DNA of 44,045 bases from Chryseobacterium sp. BGARF1 (GCF_001677955.1 NZ_LELA01000114.1:1-44045), one strand, 5' to 3'; numbered from the stretch's first letter, positions 34,778 through 43,900 are shown. The notes: generated by a model not told the origin, from the letters alone. Numbers and translations are program-made.

Positions 34778-34923
34778 AAATAATCTAATTATAATGATTT
34801 ATTTTTATTAAAAATTAATACCATGTCCAAAATTATTCTTTTATCTGCTATTGTGCTAATCTATTACGACTATTTAAATATCTTATTTTGGTGATTTATT
34901 ATGATAAGTTTTCATCATTTTTT

Positions 34924-34943
34924 TATCGGTACACATATCGGTA
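34924..34943 (+). promoter_or_regulatory. Tandem TATCGGTA repeats before the large T9SS gene
   Basis: TATCGGTA occurs at 34924-34931 and again at 34936-34943, a 12-base period, about 72 bases upstream of the start of the 1638-residue gene. TAAAATTTG right after (34942) resembles the -7 box with one extra base. Direct repeats near a promoter suggest an activator site. Confidence 0.4.
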
Positions 34944-35014
34944 AAATTTGATGTACTTCACCAATATTTTCTGTTATTGCTTTTAAATTAAAACTAAACC
35001 ATAATTTTTTAAAC

Positions 35015-38000
35015 ATGAAAAACCAAATTTATTTTGGTAGGATGCATCTTTTCAGATGTATTCTACTTATTTGGCTTGTCTGCCCTTGGGTTGTGCAAGC
35101 TCAAATTGGAACTCACATTACTTCTAATTCTCAGGTTGGCTGTAAAGATTACCGGGGAGATAAAGAAGAACAATATGATAATGGAGTGACATCTGAGCAG
35201 GTGATCTCTTCGCAATGTGTTAAAGTTTGTGCAGGTAGTACGGTTACTTACACCGCCAGTGGTCAAAATATTGCCAATGTACAATGGACGGCAGCAGGAG
35301 GTACAGTTGGTACGGTCTCAGGGCCTGGAAACAGCGATGCTCAGATAACTTGGAATAGTTCACTTGGTAGCGGCTCTGTACAGGCGATCATTACCTATTC
35401 AAATGGTACAACAGAAAACCAAACAATTTGCATTGAGAAAATTAATACGCCTACTGCTGAATTTCAAATGCTTAACCTTGATTATACCGTTTGCAAAGGT
35501 ACTCAAATCTATTTTGATAACCTTTCTCAGGATAATGGAGGGGCAGAAATAGTGAGTTACTTTTGGGATTTTGGAGATTCAAATTCAACATCACCTACAT
35601 CTACGGCTTTTGAGCCTTCTCATACTTACAATCAGGCAGGGAATTATACTGTTTCATTAACAGTAACAAATAAGTGTGGTTGTTCGGATACCTTTTATAA
35701 AAAGATCGAAGTGAGCCAATCAACACCTGTACAGATCAACTGTGCTTCTGTAGTATGTGAAGGAAGCTTAGAAAAATACAGCGTACAGGATGGATGTAAA
35801 GATGGGGAATGGAAAGTGATTGGGGGATCTATTGCTTCCAATAATGGTAATGAGATCGAGGTGAAGTGGGATCAAGTAGATCCTGCTGATGGATTTGGAT
35901 ATGTGATGTACAGATCTAAATGCGGATGTGAAGAATGGACGACCATAAAGATCCCGGTAATATTGTCGAACGGACAAATACAAGGTCCGACAGCAGTTTG
36001 TAAAGACAAACAATATATCTATAAGTTACCACAATGGCCTACTACTAATTTCCAATGGAATATGTCTGGCCCATCAGGTCAGCTTATTTACAATCAGCAA
36101 AGAAATGAAATTGTATTTCAGGGATCTCAGCCGGGAACTTACACTTTATGGTGTAGCTATAGAAATACTTTGTTACAGTGTGAAGGGTATGCTTCAATGA
36201 CGATCACGGTTGAAGAACCTGTTGTTGTAAGTGGAGGTACAGATGAAATTTGTGCTGGTACAAGCCAGACCTTCACCGCAAGCCCTAATGTTCCTGTGAT
36301 ATGGACAGTAACAGCAGGAGGTTCTGTGGTTTATAACTCTGCGCCTACCACACAGCCATTCAGCTATTTATTTAATACAGCAGGATATTATTCGATAACA
36401 GCAACTAAGCAAGGCGGAGGCTGCGAAAGCAATGCCAGGTTTGTAAAAGTGATCCCACCACCAACATCGCCTACAGGAACAATATTGGGAGAACATCTAA
36501 TTTGTTCAGGCAAGCCTTATGTCTATACTTTAAGTTCTGTAGATAGTGGAACAGTACCGGTATGGGGCATAACGGGAGGTGTTATTCAGGGTAGCAATAC
36601 AGGAAATTCAATAACAGTAATATTTAATTCCGGAGCTCCTTCATATTCTATTTCTGTACGCAATAGAACCTTAAATGCTGCAGGATGTCTTTCAAACCGA
36701 ATAACAAAAGCTATTGGGGCAATAAATCTAAATACCATCATGGTAAGCCCTCAGTCTGGAACTTACTGTCCAAGTAGTTCCCATACGTTTACCGCCAACC
36801 TAAATGGTATAGTACCAGATATGATGGAATGGTATTTTGATGACGCTAACTTCGGAAGTTTTGCCAGCGGTCAGGGAACAGGAATTGTCACAATAAACTT
36901 TAATGAGATCTCTAATTTTAACAATAATACTGTTTTACATTTGAAAGTGGTAAAATGTGGAGTGGAGAAAATTATCGATATTCCGGTGGCACTATATACA
37001 TTACCTGTAGTTAGCTTTGCAAGTAATCCACCAATATGTCTTGGTTCAAATCTTGTTTTTAACATCAATGAGGGTGGAATACCAGCTGGAACGCAAATGC
37101 AGTTTAGCTTTGCTAACGGAAGCATTCATCCAACGACCTCTAATGGTTCGGGGCAGTATTCATTTGCAAATAACAACTACATTCAAAACAATACAGGAGC
37201 TAATGTTTCGCAGACTGTTACAGTAACTTATATCGGAGCAAATGGCTGTAATTATAGCCCAACTGCAACAGCAATATTTACAGTGTATCCGCAAACTTTT
37301 ATAACGATCTCTCCGGTCTATAATATTGTGGTTTGCGATCCGTCAACCATTTCGCCTTATACGTTTACTGCAAATAGTTCTACAGGGCTTACCAATACTA
37401 CTGGATGGCAGTGGTATTATAATGGTCAGCCGGTAGGTACAAATATCAACTCCTATACTATGTCCGGAGCAAATATTTTTGGAACTTATTATGTAGAAGC
37501 AACAGATCAAAATGGATGTATAGTTAGGTCACAGGAAGTGAAAGTGACTCAGGATTGTTCTACAAATGGTTGTACGGCCGATCCGCAAATTTCTTTTACT
37601 CCAACATGGACGGGTTGTAACACGATCAATGTAAGTAATGTAAGCTTCCTAGGTACTCCTGATGAGATCCAATGGGGAAGTGATAGTGTGTTGAGTTTAT
37701 CATCTGGACAAGGAACTCTTTCACCGGTTTATACTACTACATTAGCTGGTGCACATATCGTTTTTCTTAAATTAAGATATGGTAGCTGTTGGTACAGTGC
37801 CGGATATGAGGTACAGAAAAAATATGAACCTAAATTTAACATCAGTACAGTTTGTAACGGAAGTGGTTACACGGTTATTTTGCACAACACGTCAACAATT
37901 TTCGCTATCAATAATTCGACGATCAATTATCAGTTTAGTGGAGGAGGGCAACCTGGTCAAAATGGCGAAACGGCTACATATAATTTAGCACCTGGTACTT

Positions 38001-39931
38001 ACACATTCACAATGACGATGCAGTCTGGAAGTTTCCCGGCTTGTACGACAACGCAGACCATAACCCTAGAACCATTGCCATCTGTGAACTTTACCGCTCC
38101 AACTTCAGCTTGTCAGGGTGAGGTAATTACTTTGCAGGTACCTGGGGCCTATTCTCCGAATAATGTGTATACTTGGATTTTTGACAGCACATCTTTTGTT
38201 ACTTCTGAACAGTATGTAAACATTACTTTCAATAGTTTTGGACAAAAATTTATACAATTAAAAATTAAAACGGCTAATGGATGCGAATTTGAATCATTAC
38301 CAAAACCAATTACAATAAATGGAACAGACTTCGATGGGACAGTACAAGCCTCTGCTCTAATTAGTTGTATTGGAAATGCCCCAATTGTGACCTATAATCC
38401 TACTTTTGGAACTGTAATACCTACACAGTATATATGGATGAATGGCTCTCAACCTGTTCCAAATGTTTCTAATTCATCTTCATTCATACCTACTGAATCA
38501 GGAATGTATTGGCCTGTTTTAGTTTCAGCACAAGGATGTAAATCTTATAATATGAGTAGTCAAGCAGTTTCAATTACATTACTTAATGCACCTTATGTAA
38601 ATATTTCAGCGAAGGCAAATATTTGTGCCAATCAATCTGCGACATTAACGGGGATCGTAACGAGTAGTAATCTGGAATATCGTTGGGGAGTAAATGCAGC
38701 GCCAACTGGGTTGTGGACATCTTTACCAACTCCTGCCCCAATTATTTACAATACAGCTACTTTAAGTGCCGGAACATACACCTATTATCTAGAGGTGCGC
38801 CCTGCTGGAACAACCAACGGTTGTGTAGGGTCTAAGAGCTTTACGATAACCGTAAGTAATCCTCCAGCAACACCTACAATAAATTATACGTTACAGAGTT
38901 GTCAGCCTTATAAAGTTTTGTTAACTGCTTCAGGTCCTTCTGTAGGGCAATACAACTGGAGTAACGGCATGTCTGGTCAGTCTATAGAAGTATATGAAGG
39001 AGGGGCTTATCAGGTGACTTACACAGCACCAAGCGGTTGTAAAGTTTCTAATCAGGTTCAAATTCCTCTAAGTATCGAAAGTCTGATGTGGGTATTCCCT
39101 ACAGGATGTTACGATGAATGTAGAGGTGATCGTTATATTATTGGTCCAAGAGGGATTTTTAATGGGCATGAGTGGCAAATGTTTGGAAATAATATGCAAA
39201 GTGGAATTAATGATTTTATTTATCCATTTTCTATAAGTACTTCGGGTACATACCAGTTACAGATCGATCAGTTTGGGTGTCAGGTAACTTCTGGAACAAT
39301 GAATTTCTATCCTGGAATAGAATGCGGTATAGAATCTGAATGTAAATTTGATGCTCATGTGGAGGGGATGAAATGGAATGGAGATCATTTTATGTTACTT
39401 GGAGTCATCAATAACTATTCTGGTCAGCCGATGACGATAACTTTGTCGAGTATATATGGATATGGCAGTTATATCCCTTCAGTAATTACAATTCCGGCAG
39501 GAGGGGTATATGATATGTTTACCAACCCTATCGCATTTTATCCTAATGCAACGTTCCCTGGTGGAGCAGACGAAATTCTTTTTTATGCCGGAAATGGATG
39601 CAAGTTTGTCACAAAGGTTGAGATTCCTGATTATGTCAGCAAATCGTCTAACCCGAAGTATGTATCTTCAACAGTTTCTGAGTCGTTAATAAAAATATTT
39701 CCTAATCCTGCGAAAGAAAAAGTAACTGTTTCTTTCAATACAGGTAATGAAAAGGAAAAAGCAAAACAGATCCAGGTCTTTGATGCTAGAGGAACAGTGA
39801 AATATACTAAAGAGCTAAGATCTTCTTCCGGTGAAATGGAAATTCAGATAGATGATTGGCTTCAGGGCGTTTACATTGTCATCATCCATACCGATGGAAA
39901 AGCATTACAAGGTAAGTTAATTAAGAAATAA
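35015..39931 (+). CDS. Giant PKD/Ig-like T9SS type A surface protein
   Basis: The product has 1638 residues. A signal peptide (about 1-30, ends VCPWVVQAQ) precedes a Cys-containing Ig-like domain and a PKD domain (about 145-236, with VSYFWDFGDSN and SHTYNQAGNYTVSLTV). About ten further Ig-like/PKD-like beta-sandwich repeats follow, most with paired cysteines and phrases such as VCKG, ICAGTSQTF, LICSGKPY and SACQGEVIT. The last 84 residues are a T9SS type A sorting domain (IKIFPNPAKEKVTVSF, WLQGVYIVIIHTDGK, GKLIKK). This is an outer-surface protein, probably an adhesin-like filament (inference). Its own terminator separates it from the 624-residue T9SS gene 89 bases downstream. A start at 35042 is possible, but the first ATG gives a normal basic n-region. 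Confidence 0.9.
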   Translation: MKNQIYFGRMHLFRCILLIWLVCPWVVQAQIGTHITSNSQVGCKDYRGDKEEQYDNGVTSEQVISSQCVKVCAGSTVTYTASGQNIANVQWTAAGGTVGTVSGPGNSDAQITWNSSLGSGSVQAIITYSNGTTENQTICIEKINTPTAEFQMLNLDYTVCKGTQIYFDNLSQDNGGAEIVSYFWDFGDSNSTSPTSTAFEPSHTYNQAGNYTVSLTVTNKCGCSDTFYKKIEVSQSTPVQINCASVVCEGSLEKYSVQDGCKDGEWKVIGGSIASNNGNEIEVKWDQVDPADGFGYVMYRSKCGCEEWTTIKIPVILSNGQIQGPTAVCKDKQYIYKLPQWPTTNFQWNMSGPSGQLIYNQQRNEIVFQGSQPGTYTLWCSYRNTLLQCEGYASMTITVEEPVVVSGGTDEICAGTSQTFTASPNVPVIWTVTAGGSVVYNSAPTTQPFSYLFNTAGYYSITATKQGGGCESNARFVKVIPPPTSPTGTILGEHLICSGKPYVYTLSSVDSGTVPVWGITGGVIQGSNTGNSITVIFNSGAPSYSISVRNRTLNAAGCLSNRITKAIGAINLNTIMVSPQSGTYCPSSSHTFTANLNGIVPDMMEWYFDDANFGSFASGQGTGIVTINFNEISNFNNNTVLHLKVVKCGVEKIIDIPVALYTLPVVSFASNPPICLGSNLVFNINEGGIPAGTQMQFSFANGSIHPTTSNGSGQYSFANNNYIQNNTGANVSQTVTVTYIGANGCNYSPTATAIFTVYPQTFITISPVYNIVVCDPSTISPYTFTANSSTGLTNTTGWQWYYNGQPVGTNINSYTMSGANIFGTYYVEATDQNGCIVRSQEVKVTQDCSTNGCTADPQISFTPTWTGCNTINVSNVSFLGTPDEIQWGSDSVLSLSSGQGTLSPVYTTTLAGAHIVFLKLRYGSCWYSAGYEVQKKYEPKFNISTVCNGSGYTVILHNTSTIFAINNSTINYQFSGGGQPGQNGETATYNLAPGTYTFTMTMQSGSFPACTTTQTITLEPLPSVNFTAPTSACQGEVITLQVPGAYSPNNVYTWIFDSTSFVTSEQYVNITFNSFGQKFIQLKIKTANGCEFESLPKPITINGTDFDGTVQASALISCIGNAPIVTYNPTFGTVIPTQYIWMNGSQPVPNVSNSSSFIPTESGMYWPVLVSAQGCKSYNMSSQAVSITLLNAPYVNISAKANICANQSATLTGIVTSSNLEYRWGVNAAPTGLWTSLPTPAPIIYNTATLSAGTYTYYLEVRPAGTTNGCVGSKSFTITVSNPPATPTINYTLQSCQPYKVLLTASGPSVGQYNWSNGMSGQSIEVYEGGAYQVTYTAPSGCKVSNQVQIPLSIESLMWVFPTGCYDECRGDRYIIGPRGIFNGHEWQMFGNNMQSGINDFIYPFSISTSGTYQLQIDQFGCQVTSGTMNFYPGIECGIESECKFDAHVEGMKWNGDHFMLLGVINNYSGQPMTITLSSIYGYGSYIPSVITIPAGGVYDMFTNPIAFYPNATFPGGADEILFYAGNGCKFVTKVEIPDYVSKSSNPKYVSSTVSESLIKIFPNPAKEKVTVSFNTGNEKEKAKQIQVFDARGTVKYTKELRSSSGEMEIQIDDWLQGVYIVIIHTDGKALQGKLIKK

Positions 39932-39936
39932 TCAAT

Positions 39937-39975
39937 AAAAAATGCAGTGTTTTGAAAATAAACACTGCATTTTTA
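39937..39975 (+). terminator. Intrinsic terminator between two T9SS genes
   Basis: AAAAATGCAGTGTT (39938-39951) pairs perfectly with AACACTGCATTTTT (39961-39974). It starts six bases after the 1638-residue gene stop, and only 46 bases remain before the next start. Confidence 0.85.
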
Positions 39976-40020
39976 CAATTATTTTATTAAGTTTAAAAAA
40001 CAAATACAAAATATTATAAT

Positions 40021-41895
40021 ATGCAAAAATCTTTAAAGAGTTTGTGCACGGTCTTACTTATGTTGCCAGGATTATTTATTAGCCAAAGTTATCAATGGCA
40101 ATGGGGAAAACAAGCGGGTGGCCAAACGGGCTCGGTAAGTTCGGGATTTGATTATGTAAATGATGAATCAATTAGAGACATTGCGGTCGATAGTGAAAAT
40201 AATACTTATTATTTAGCCACTATTTGGGCACAAAACCAAAATTTAGACGGCGCAGCAGTGACGAGTTATCATCAGAGAGATCTATTTTTGTTTTCTACCG
40301 ATTGTCAGGGAAATGTAAGATGGTCTAGAACTATAGGAGGCACCGGAACATCTGAACATGCCTGGAATATTGAGTTAGATAATAATGGTGGACTGTATAT
40401 AATGGCAAATCTTTTTAATCAAGGGTACGCAAATCAACCTAACTCAGTAGCAATTCATTTTGATGATACTCAAACAATGCCCTTAATTACAACCACAGAT
40501 AATAATACGATAGATGCAGGAGCGAAAACAGGATACCTTTTAAAATATAATACTAATAACGGAAACTTAAGTTGGGCTAAACCTTTGCAGGGAGATGTCA
40601 CTCAAGCGCTACGACAATGTGACTCCCAAATGATGTTTATGGATTCTTCTAAAGATATTCATGCTATTTTAGGGTTTTGCGCAGGAAGCCATTTAGGAGG
40701 ATTGATAAATGTTCCATCAACATATACATCATCTTATCAGTATTATGTAGTTAAATTTGATTATAATGGAGGAAATATGACACCAGAAACAGCTGTTTTA
40801 CTTCCTATCACAGGATTTGTAAGTGCAGGGATGGTTAACGGTCATGTAAATATGCTTTACGATGAATCTATGAATCGGTATTACTTAACAGGTAAAAGGC
40901 GAGCAGGAGGTTTTGGCTCTTTAATAGATTTTTCTTTTAATAATGTACCGATCAATAAAGAAGCTTATTTAATTGCCTTTGATGTAAATGGAAATACGGT
41001 TTCGGAAGCTTGGAGAAAAGAATTAGATAATGGACAGGCAACGATGGATGATGAAATTCATTCCATCATTAAGGATACAAACTCATCAGATATTTACATA
41101 TCGGGGCGCTATGCCTCTCTTTATTCAACAGCTACTTTTGGAAATTATACTTTTCCAACTGTGACGTATTTTGGGCATATTCCCTTTACAATGAAATTGA
41201 ACGCAGATGGAGTTGTTCAGTGGGCAAAAATTCCTGATGTGGTTCCTGCTACTGTAAATACTGAAAGCTATCGTTTTATGAAAAGTAAGATTGTTCAGAA
41301 TGGAAATGAAATAGGATTTGCACACGGAAGTTGGGGAAGTGCTTGGGGAAGTTATAATATGACGAGACCTAGTGGAGACCGAGCCGATCCAATATTGGTT
41401 CGTTTAAACAAAGATTCGGGAGCAGTTTTAGGACTGGCTGATATTCTTAGTAGCTACAATACAATAGACGAGTTTACAGCTGTAGCAGTAGACAACGATG
41501 GCAACTATGTTTTAGGAGGATTTTTTCAACAACAGTTGTTTACTGATACCAACGATAATGTGCCAACGATGGCAATAAATGTTACGGCAGGTAAATCTCA
41601 AAATTTCATTACAAAATATGCTAGATCAGCATGCAGTGGTTTGTCGGTTGAAGAAACCTCAATGGAAGCAGGTTTGCAGTTCTATCCTAATCCAGTTCAG
41701 GATGTACTTAATATAAAAAGTAAAAATAAACTTGAAAGTTTTGAGATATATTCCTCAACAGGGCAAAATATTAAAAGAGGAAATTTACAGAATACCAATG
41801 CGCAGATCAATATGAGTGGATTGACCGCTGGAGTGTATTATGTAAAAGTGAAGACAGAAAAAGCTGTGGTGACAGAAAAGGTGATAAAAAGATAG
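40021..41895 (+). CDS. T9SS type A secreted protein with beta-propeller-like repeats
   Basis: The product has 624 residues. A signal peptide (MQKSLKSLCTVLLMLPGLFI) precedes repeated blades that resemble SBBP/beta-propeller sequences: WQWGKQAGGQ, IRDIAVDSENNTYYLATI, WSRTIGGTGTSEHAWNIELD, NGGLYIMANLF, FTAVAVDNDGNYVLGGFF. The last ~75 residues are a T9SS type A sorting domain (LQFYPNPVQDVLNIKSKNKL to VTEKVIKR) with LTAGVYYVKVKTEKA. It follows the giant T9SS protein in the same direction after a terminator. A TAAGTTTA at 39988 is a weak -7 box, so it may have its own promoter or depend on read-through. The function is unknown; it may be a ligand-binding or structural surface protein. Confidence 0.88.
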   Translation: MQKSLKSLCTVLLMLPGLFISQSYQWQWGKQAGGQTGSVSSGFDYVNDESIRDIAVDSENNTYYLATIWAQNQNLDGAAVTSYHQRDLFLFSTDCQGNVRWSRTIGGTGTSEHAWNIELDNNGGLYIMANLFNQGYANQPNSVAIHFDDTQTMPLITTTDNNTIDAGAKTGYLLKYNTNNGNLSWAKPLQGDVTQALRQCDSQMMFMDSSKDIHAILGFCAGSHLGGLINVPSTYTSSYQYYVVKFDYNGGNMTPETAVLLPITGFVSAGMVNGHVNMLYDESMNRYYLTGKRRAGGFGSLIDFSFNNVPINKEAYLIAFDVNGNTVSEAWRKELDNGQATMDDEIHSIIKDTNSSDIYISGRYASLYSTATFGNYTFPTVTYFGHIPFTMKLNADGVVQWAKIPDVVPATVNTESYRFMKSKIVQNGNEIGFAHGSWGSAWGSYNMTRPSGDRADPILVRLNKDSGAVLGLADILSSYNTIDEFTAVAVDNDGNYVLGGFFQQQLFTDTNDNVPTMAINVTAGKSQNFITKYARSACSGLSVEETSMEAGLQFYPNPVQDVLNIKSKNKLESFEIYSSTGQNIKRGNLQNTNAQINMSGLTAGVYYVKVKTEKAVVTEKVIKR

Positions 41896-42278
41896 ACCAA
41901 CCAATCATTTTAAATAGATGATATTATTTTCTAAAAAAACACAAAAACGGAAGCACTTTTATTAATCTTATCGGAATATTTTTACAACAAATAATAGTAA
42001 AAAAATAATTGAAATCCGCTTTGAACGAACGTTTAAAGCGGATTTCAATTATTTAATTATGGTATGTTTCACAAATTGAAATATTTAGCACTAAAATCGT
42101 TTTAATAATACTTCTCATAGTTGTGTCGTTCTGTTAAAATTTTGAATAATGAAATAATATCTTAGTTGGTCTTTTTTATTTTCACATTATTAAACAGTTA
42201 TAGTGCAATAAATTCGTCTCGCTGAATTTCCACTATTTATGAATACCTTTTGTTTTTGTCCATTTGCAGTATTTAAAA
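41896..42278. other. Mostly non-coding gap, with a hairpin and a possible lipoprotein-leader fragment
   Basis: Apart from the perfect hairpin at 42007-42050, the only hint of coding is a 21-codon minus-strand frame (42053-42118). Its translation begins with the lipoprotein-leader-like MRSIIKTILVLNISIC. It is too short to annotate as a gene and may be a fragment of a decayed lipoprotein. Confidence 0.4.
42007..42050. terminator. Perfect 16-base hairpin
   Basis: AATTGAAATCCGCTTT (42007-42022) pairs perfectly with AAAGCGGATTTCAATT (42035-42050) around a 12-base loop. It lies about 110 bases after the 624-residue gene. A clear T-run is lacking, so it may be a weak terminator or a processed-RNA structure. 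Confidence 0.6.
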
Positions 42279-42769
42279 TCATGCATGGTAGAAGATAAAT
42301 TTTTTTACAATGAAGCTTATCTTCCAACAGTCATTTTCTGTGTTTTTTTCAAACCTTGTGCGACCTTTAGTAGCAAAACCTTTGTATCTTATATTTTCTG
42401 CATTAGCACTTCTGTCGAAACGATTCTTCCAGATTTTAAACAAACTGTCGTAGCTTCCATGAAGGTTCAGGATATTCCAACCCTCAAAACTGCGCTCAAA
42501 TACAACTGTCAGAAAATCTTTTTCATTACTGGGGTTTACAAACTTATAATAATTCGAATCAGTTTTTTTTATTTTCCTAATATTGAATTTGGGTTGTTCG
42601 TATAAAAGAATCAATTGTTTTATGAAACTCTAATGAATCAAGCTTGATATGGTTAGTTAGAGTAATTGTTAGATTATCCTTCCTATATTTAATCTTAAGA
42701 ACCTATCTCTGCTATTTTTAGCCCATAATCTGTATCAGATTTATTGAAAAAAAAGTTGTAAAAAACAAT
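42279..42769 (-). pseudogene. Frameshifted gene of unknown family
   Basis: Three protein-like pieces run in order on the minus strand in different frames. The first (42769 to 42698) ends FNKSDTDYGLKIAEIGS. The second (42702 to 42580) includes LTITLTNHIKLDSLEFHKTI and DSFI. The third (42629 to 42279, 117 codons) includes DFLTVVFERSFEGWNILNLH, SYDSLFKIWKNRFDRSA and CWKISFIVKKF. The pieces join at about 42700 and about 42620, which fits single-base indels. There is no start codon in a good context. The opposite strand is also open over the last piece but translates into a Phe/Cys-rich sequence typical of a shadow. The family is not recognised; size (about 160 residues) and composition fit a small cytoplasmic protein. 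Confidence 0.55.
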
Positions 42770-42818
42770 TCATTCCTGTAGTTGAAAATGCATTTTTGAA
42801 GAAAGTGGTGTAAAATGA

Positions 42819-43030
42819 TGTTTAAAGCATTTCGAAACTTGGTTTATTTATATTTTTGAGGAAAAGGTTGTGCAGATTTTTGATTTAAATAGGATAAAGC
42901 TTAAAAATATGTCATTGATTTTAAAAACTGCTGATTCAAATAATCTCCTTTAGTAGGTACATTTTTTGCTAGTCGAGTTTATAGAGCCGATGTTAATAAT
43001 GATGAATTATTGATAGTTTATGCTAAATAA
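42819..43030 (+). pseudogene. Decayed gene fragments, plus strand
   Basis: Forty-four open codons (42819-42950), including HFETWFIYIFEEKVVQIFDL, are followed in another frame by 28 codons (42944-43027) containing SPLVGTFFASRVYRADVNND and ending at TAA. A third short piece (about 42749-42811, ending VVENAFLKKVV) precedes them. Together they look like the 3' end of one broken gene. The evidence is weaker than for the neighbouring minus-strand pseudogene because each piece is short. The family is not recognised. Confidence 0.35.
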
Positions 43031-43061
43031 TTGCATATGTCATTTGATTATCTTATCTTTG
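43031..43061 (+). promoter_or_regulatory. Candidate promoter of the cold-shock gene
   Basis: TTG (43031-43033) is followed after 20 bases by TATCTTTG (43054-43061), an exact TAnnTTTG with the best spacing. A second -7-like box TATTTTTG lies at 43124. The first predicts a leader of about 230 bases before the cold-shock ATG at 43298, similar in principle to the long leaders of cspA mRNAs. Confidence 0.5.
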
Positions 43062-43297
43062 CAGATAATAATACGAATAGTGATTTGATTTCTAGAAAAA
43101 TTTCAAGTATTAAATCAAACGTTTATTTTTGTCATTAATTTTTAGGTGCTCTACCTTTTAAGAAGTTTGATTTTCACTCTTAAATTCTACACATCCATAT
43201 TTTTTTTCAAAAATTTATTATAATTTTGATATAAATTAAAATATTTGTATTTTCCAGTCTTATTAACAGAATAAAATAATTTTTAATATATAATACA

Positions 43298-43489
43298 ATG
43301 CAACAAGGAACAGTAAAATTCTTTAACGAAACTAAAGGATTTGGTTTTATTACTCCATCAACAGGAGGTCAGGACGTTTTTGTACACTCTTCAGGTTTAG
43401 TAGATCAAATTCGTGAAAATGATGTCGTAACTTACGAATTACAAAATGGTAACAAAGGGGTTAATGCGGTTAACGTTAAAAAAGCGTAA
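43298..43489 (+). CDS. Cold-shock domain protein (CspA family)
   Basis: The product has 63 residues, a single cold-shock domain that binds single-stranded RNA/DNA and melts RNA structures. The start MQQGTVKFFNETKGFGFITP contains RNP1 (KGFGFI, residues 13-18). RNP2 follows as DVFVHSSGL (26-34), and the tail is NGNKGVNAVNVKKA. Members are transcription antiterminators or mRNA chaperones, cytoplasmic. It has its own terminator. The long leader predicted from the promoter at 43031 could mediate cold regulation, as in E. coli cspA (inference). Confidence 0.95.
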   Translation: MQQGTVKFFNETKGFGFITPSTGGQDVFVHSSGLVDQIRENDVVTYELQNGNKGVNAVNVKKA

Positions 43490-43518
43490 CTTCAAATAAC
43501 AACCATTATATGGTATAT

Positions 43519-43550
43519 AGAGCGGGTAATTTATTTATCTGCTCTTTTTT
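43519..43550 (+). terminator. Intrinsic terminator of the cold-shock gene
   Basis: AGAGC (43519-43523) pairs with GCTCT (43541-43545), extended inward by a wobble and a GC pair, and T6 follows. It starts 30 bases after the stop. Confidence 0.7.
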
Positions 43551-43691
43551 AATTTAATCCGTGAGGTTAAAATCAATTTGAGGGCTATTTGCTAATTTAG
43601 CATTTCTAAAATTTAAGCATAAAACCTTAATTTTAAACAATCCACTTATTTAAAAGGAGCAATATTAATAATAGACTTTCTAGTATAATTA

Positions 43692-43900
43692 TTATTGCGG
43701 AAATTCAGATGATAACCAAACTACAAATGATATTATAAGAGCTAAAGAACTTAGCAATCCGAATAGCAAACCCAATCCTATTTCTCGTGTTTTTGATTTT
43801 TTTTGGACAAATTAAAGCCATTAAAAATCCGGTTACTGCGCAACATGTAAATATCGATAATATTAAATCGTAACTATTATACAGGTTCTAAAACTTTCAT
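43692..43900 (-). pseudogene. Broken two-helix membrane protein gene
   Basis: On the minus strand an ATG at 43900 reads MKVLEPV and stops. Another frame continues with the hydrophobic YDLILSIFTCCAVTGFLMAL and then ICPKK. At a run of eight A (plus-strand T8, 43797-43804) the sense changes to a third frame: KTREIGLGLLFGLLSSLALI, then ISFVVWLSSEFPQ and stop. With one A fewer the two hydrophobic halves join cleanly into a protein of about 65 residues with two membrane helices. A second one-base discrepancy near the start makes decay likelier than a single sequencing error. The family is not recognised. Confidence 0.6.

Noticed and set aside
42264..42605. Plus-strand frame of 113 codons overlapping the minus-strand broken gene
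   Set aside because: Its translation is rich in Phe, Cys, Ile and Ser and lacks protein-like structure, while the opposite strand reads as a plausible protein that continues upstream through frameshifts.
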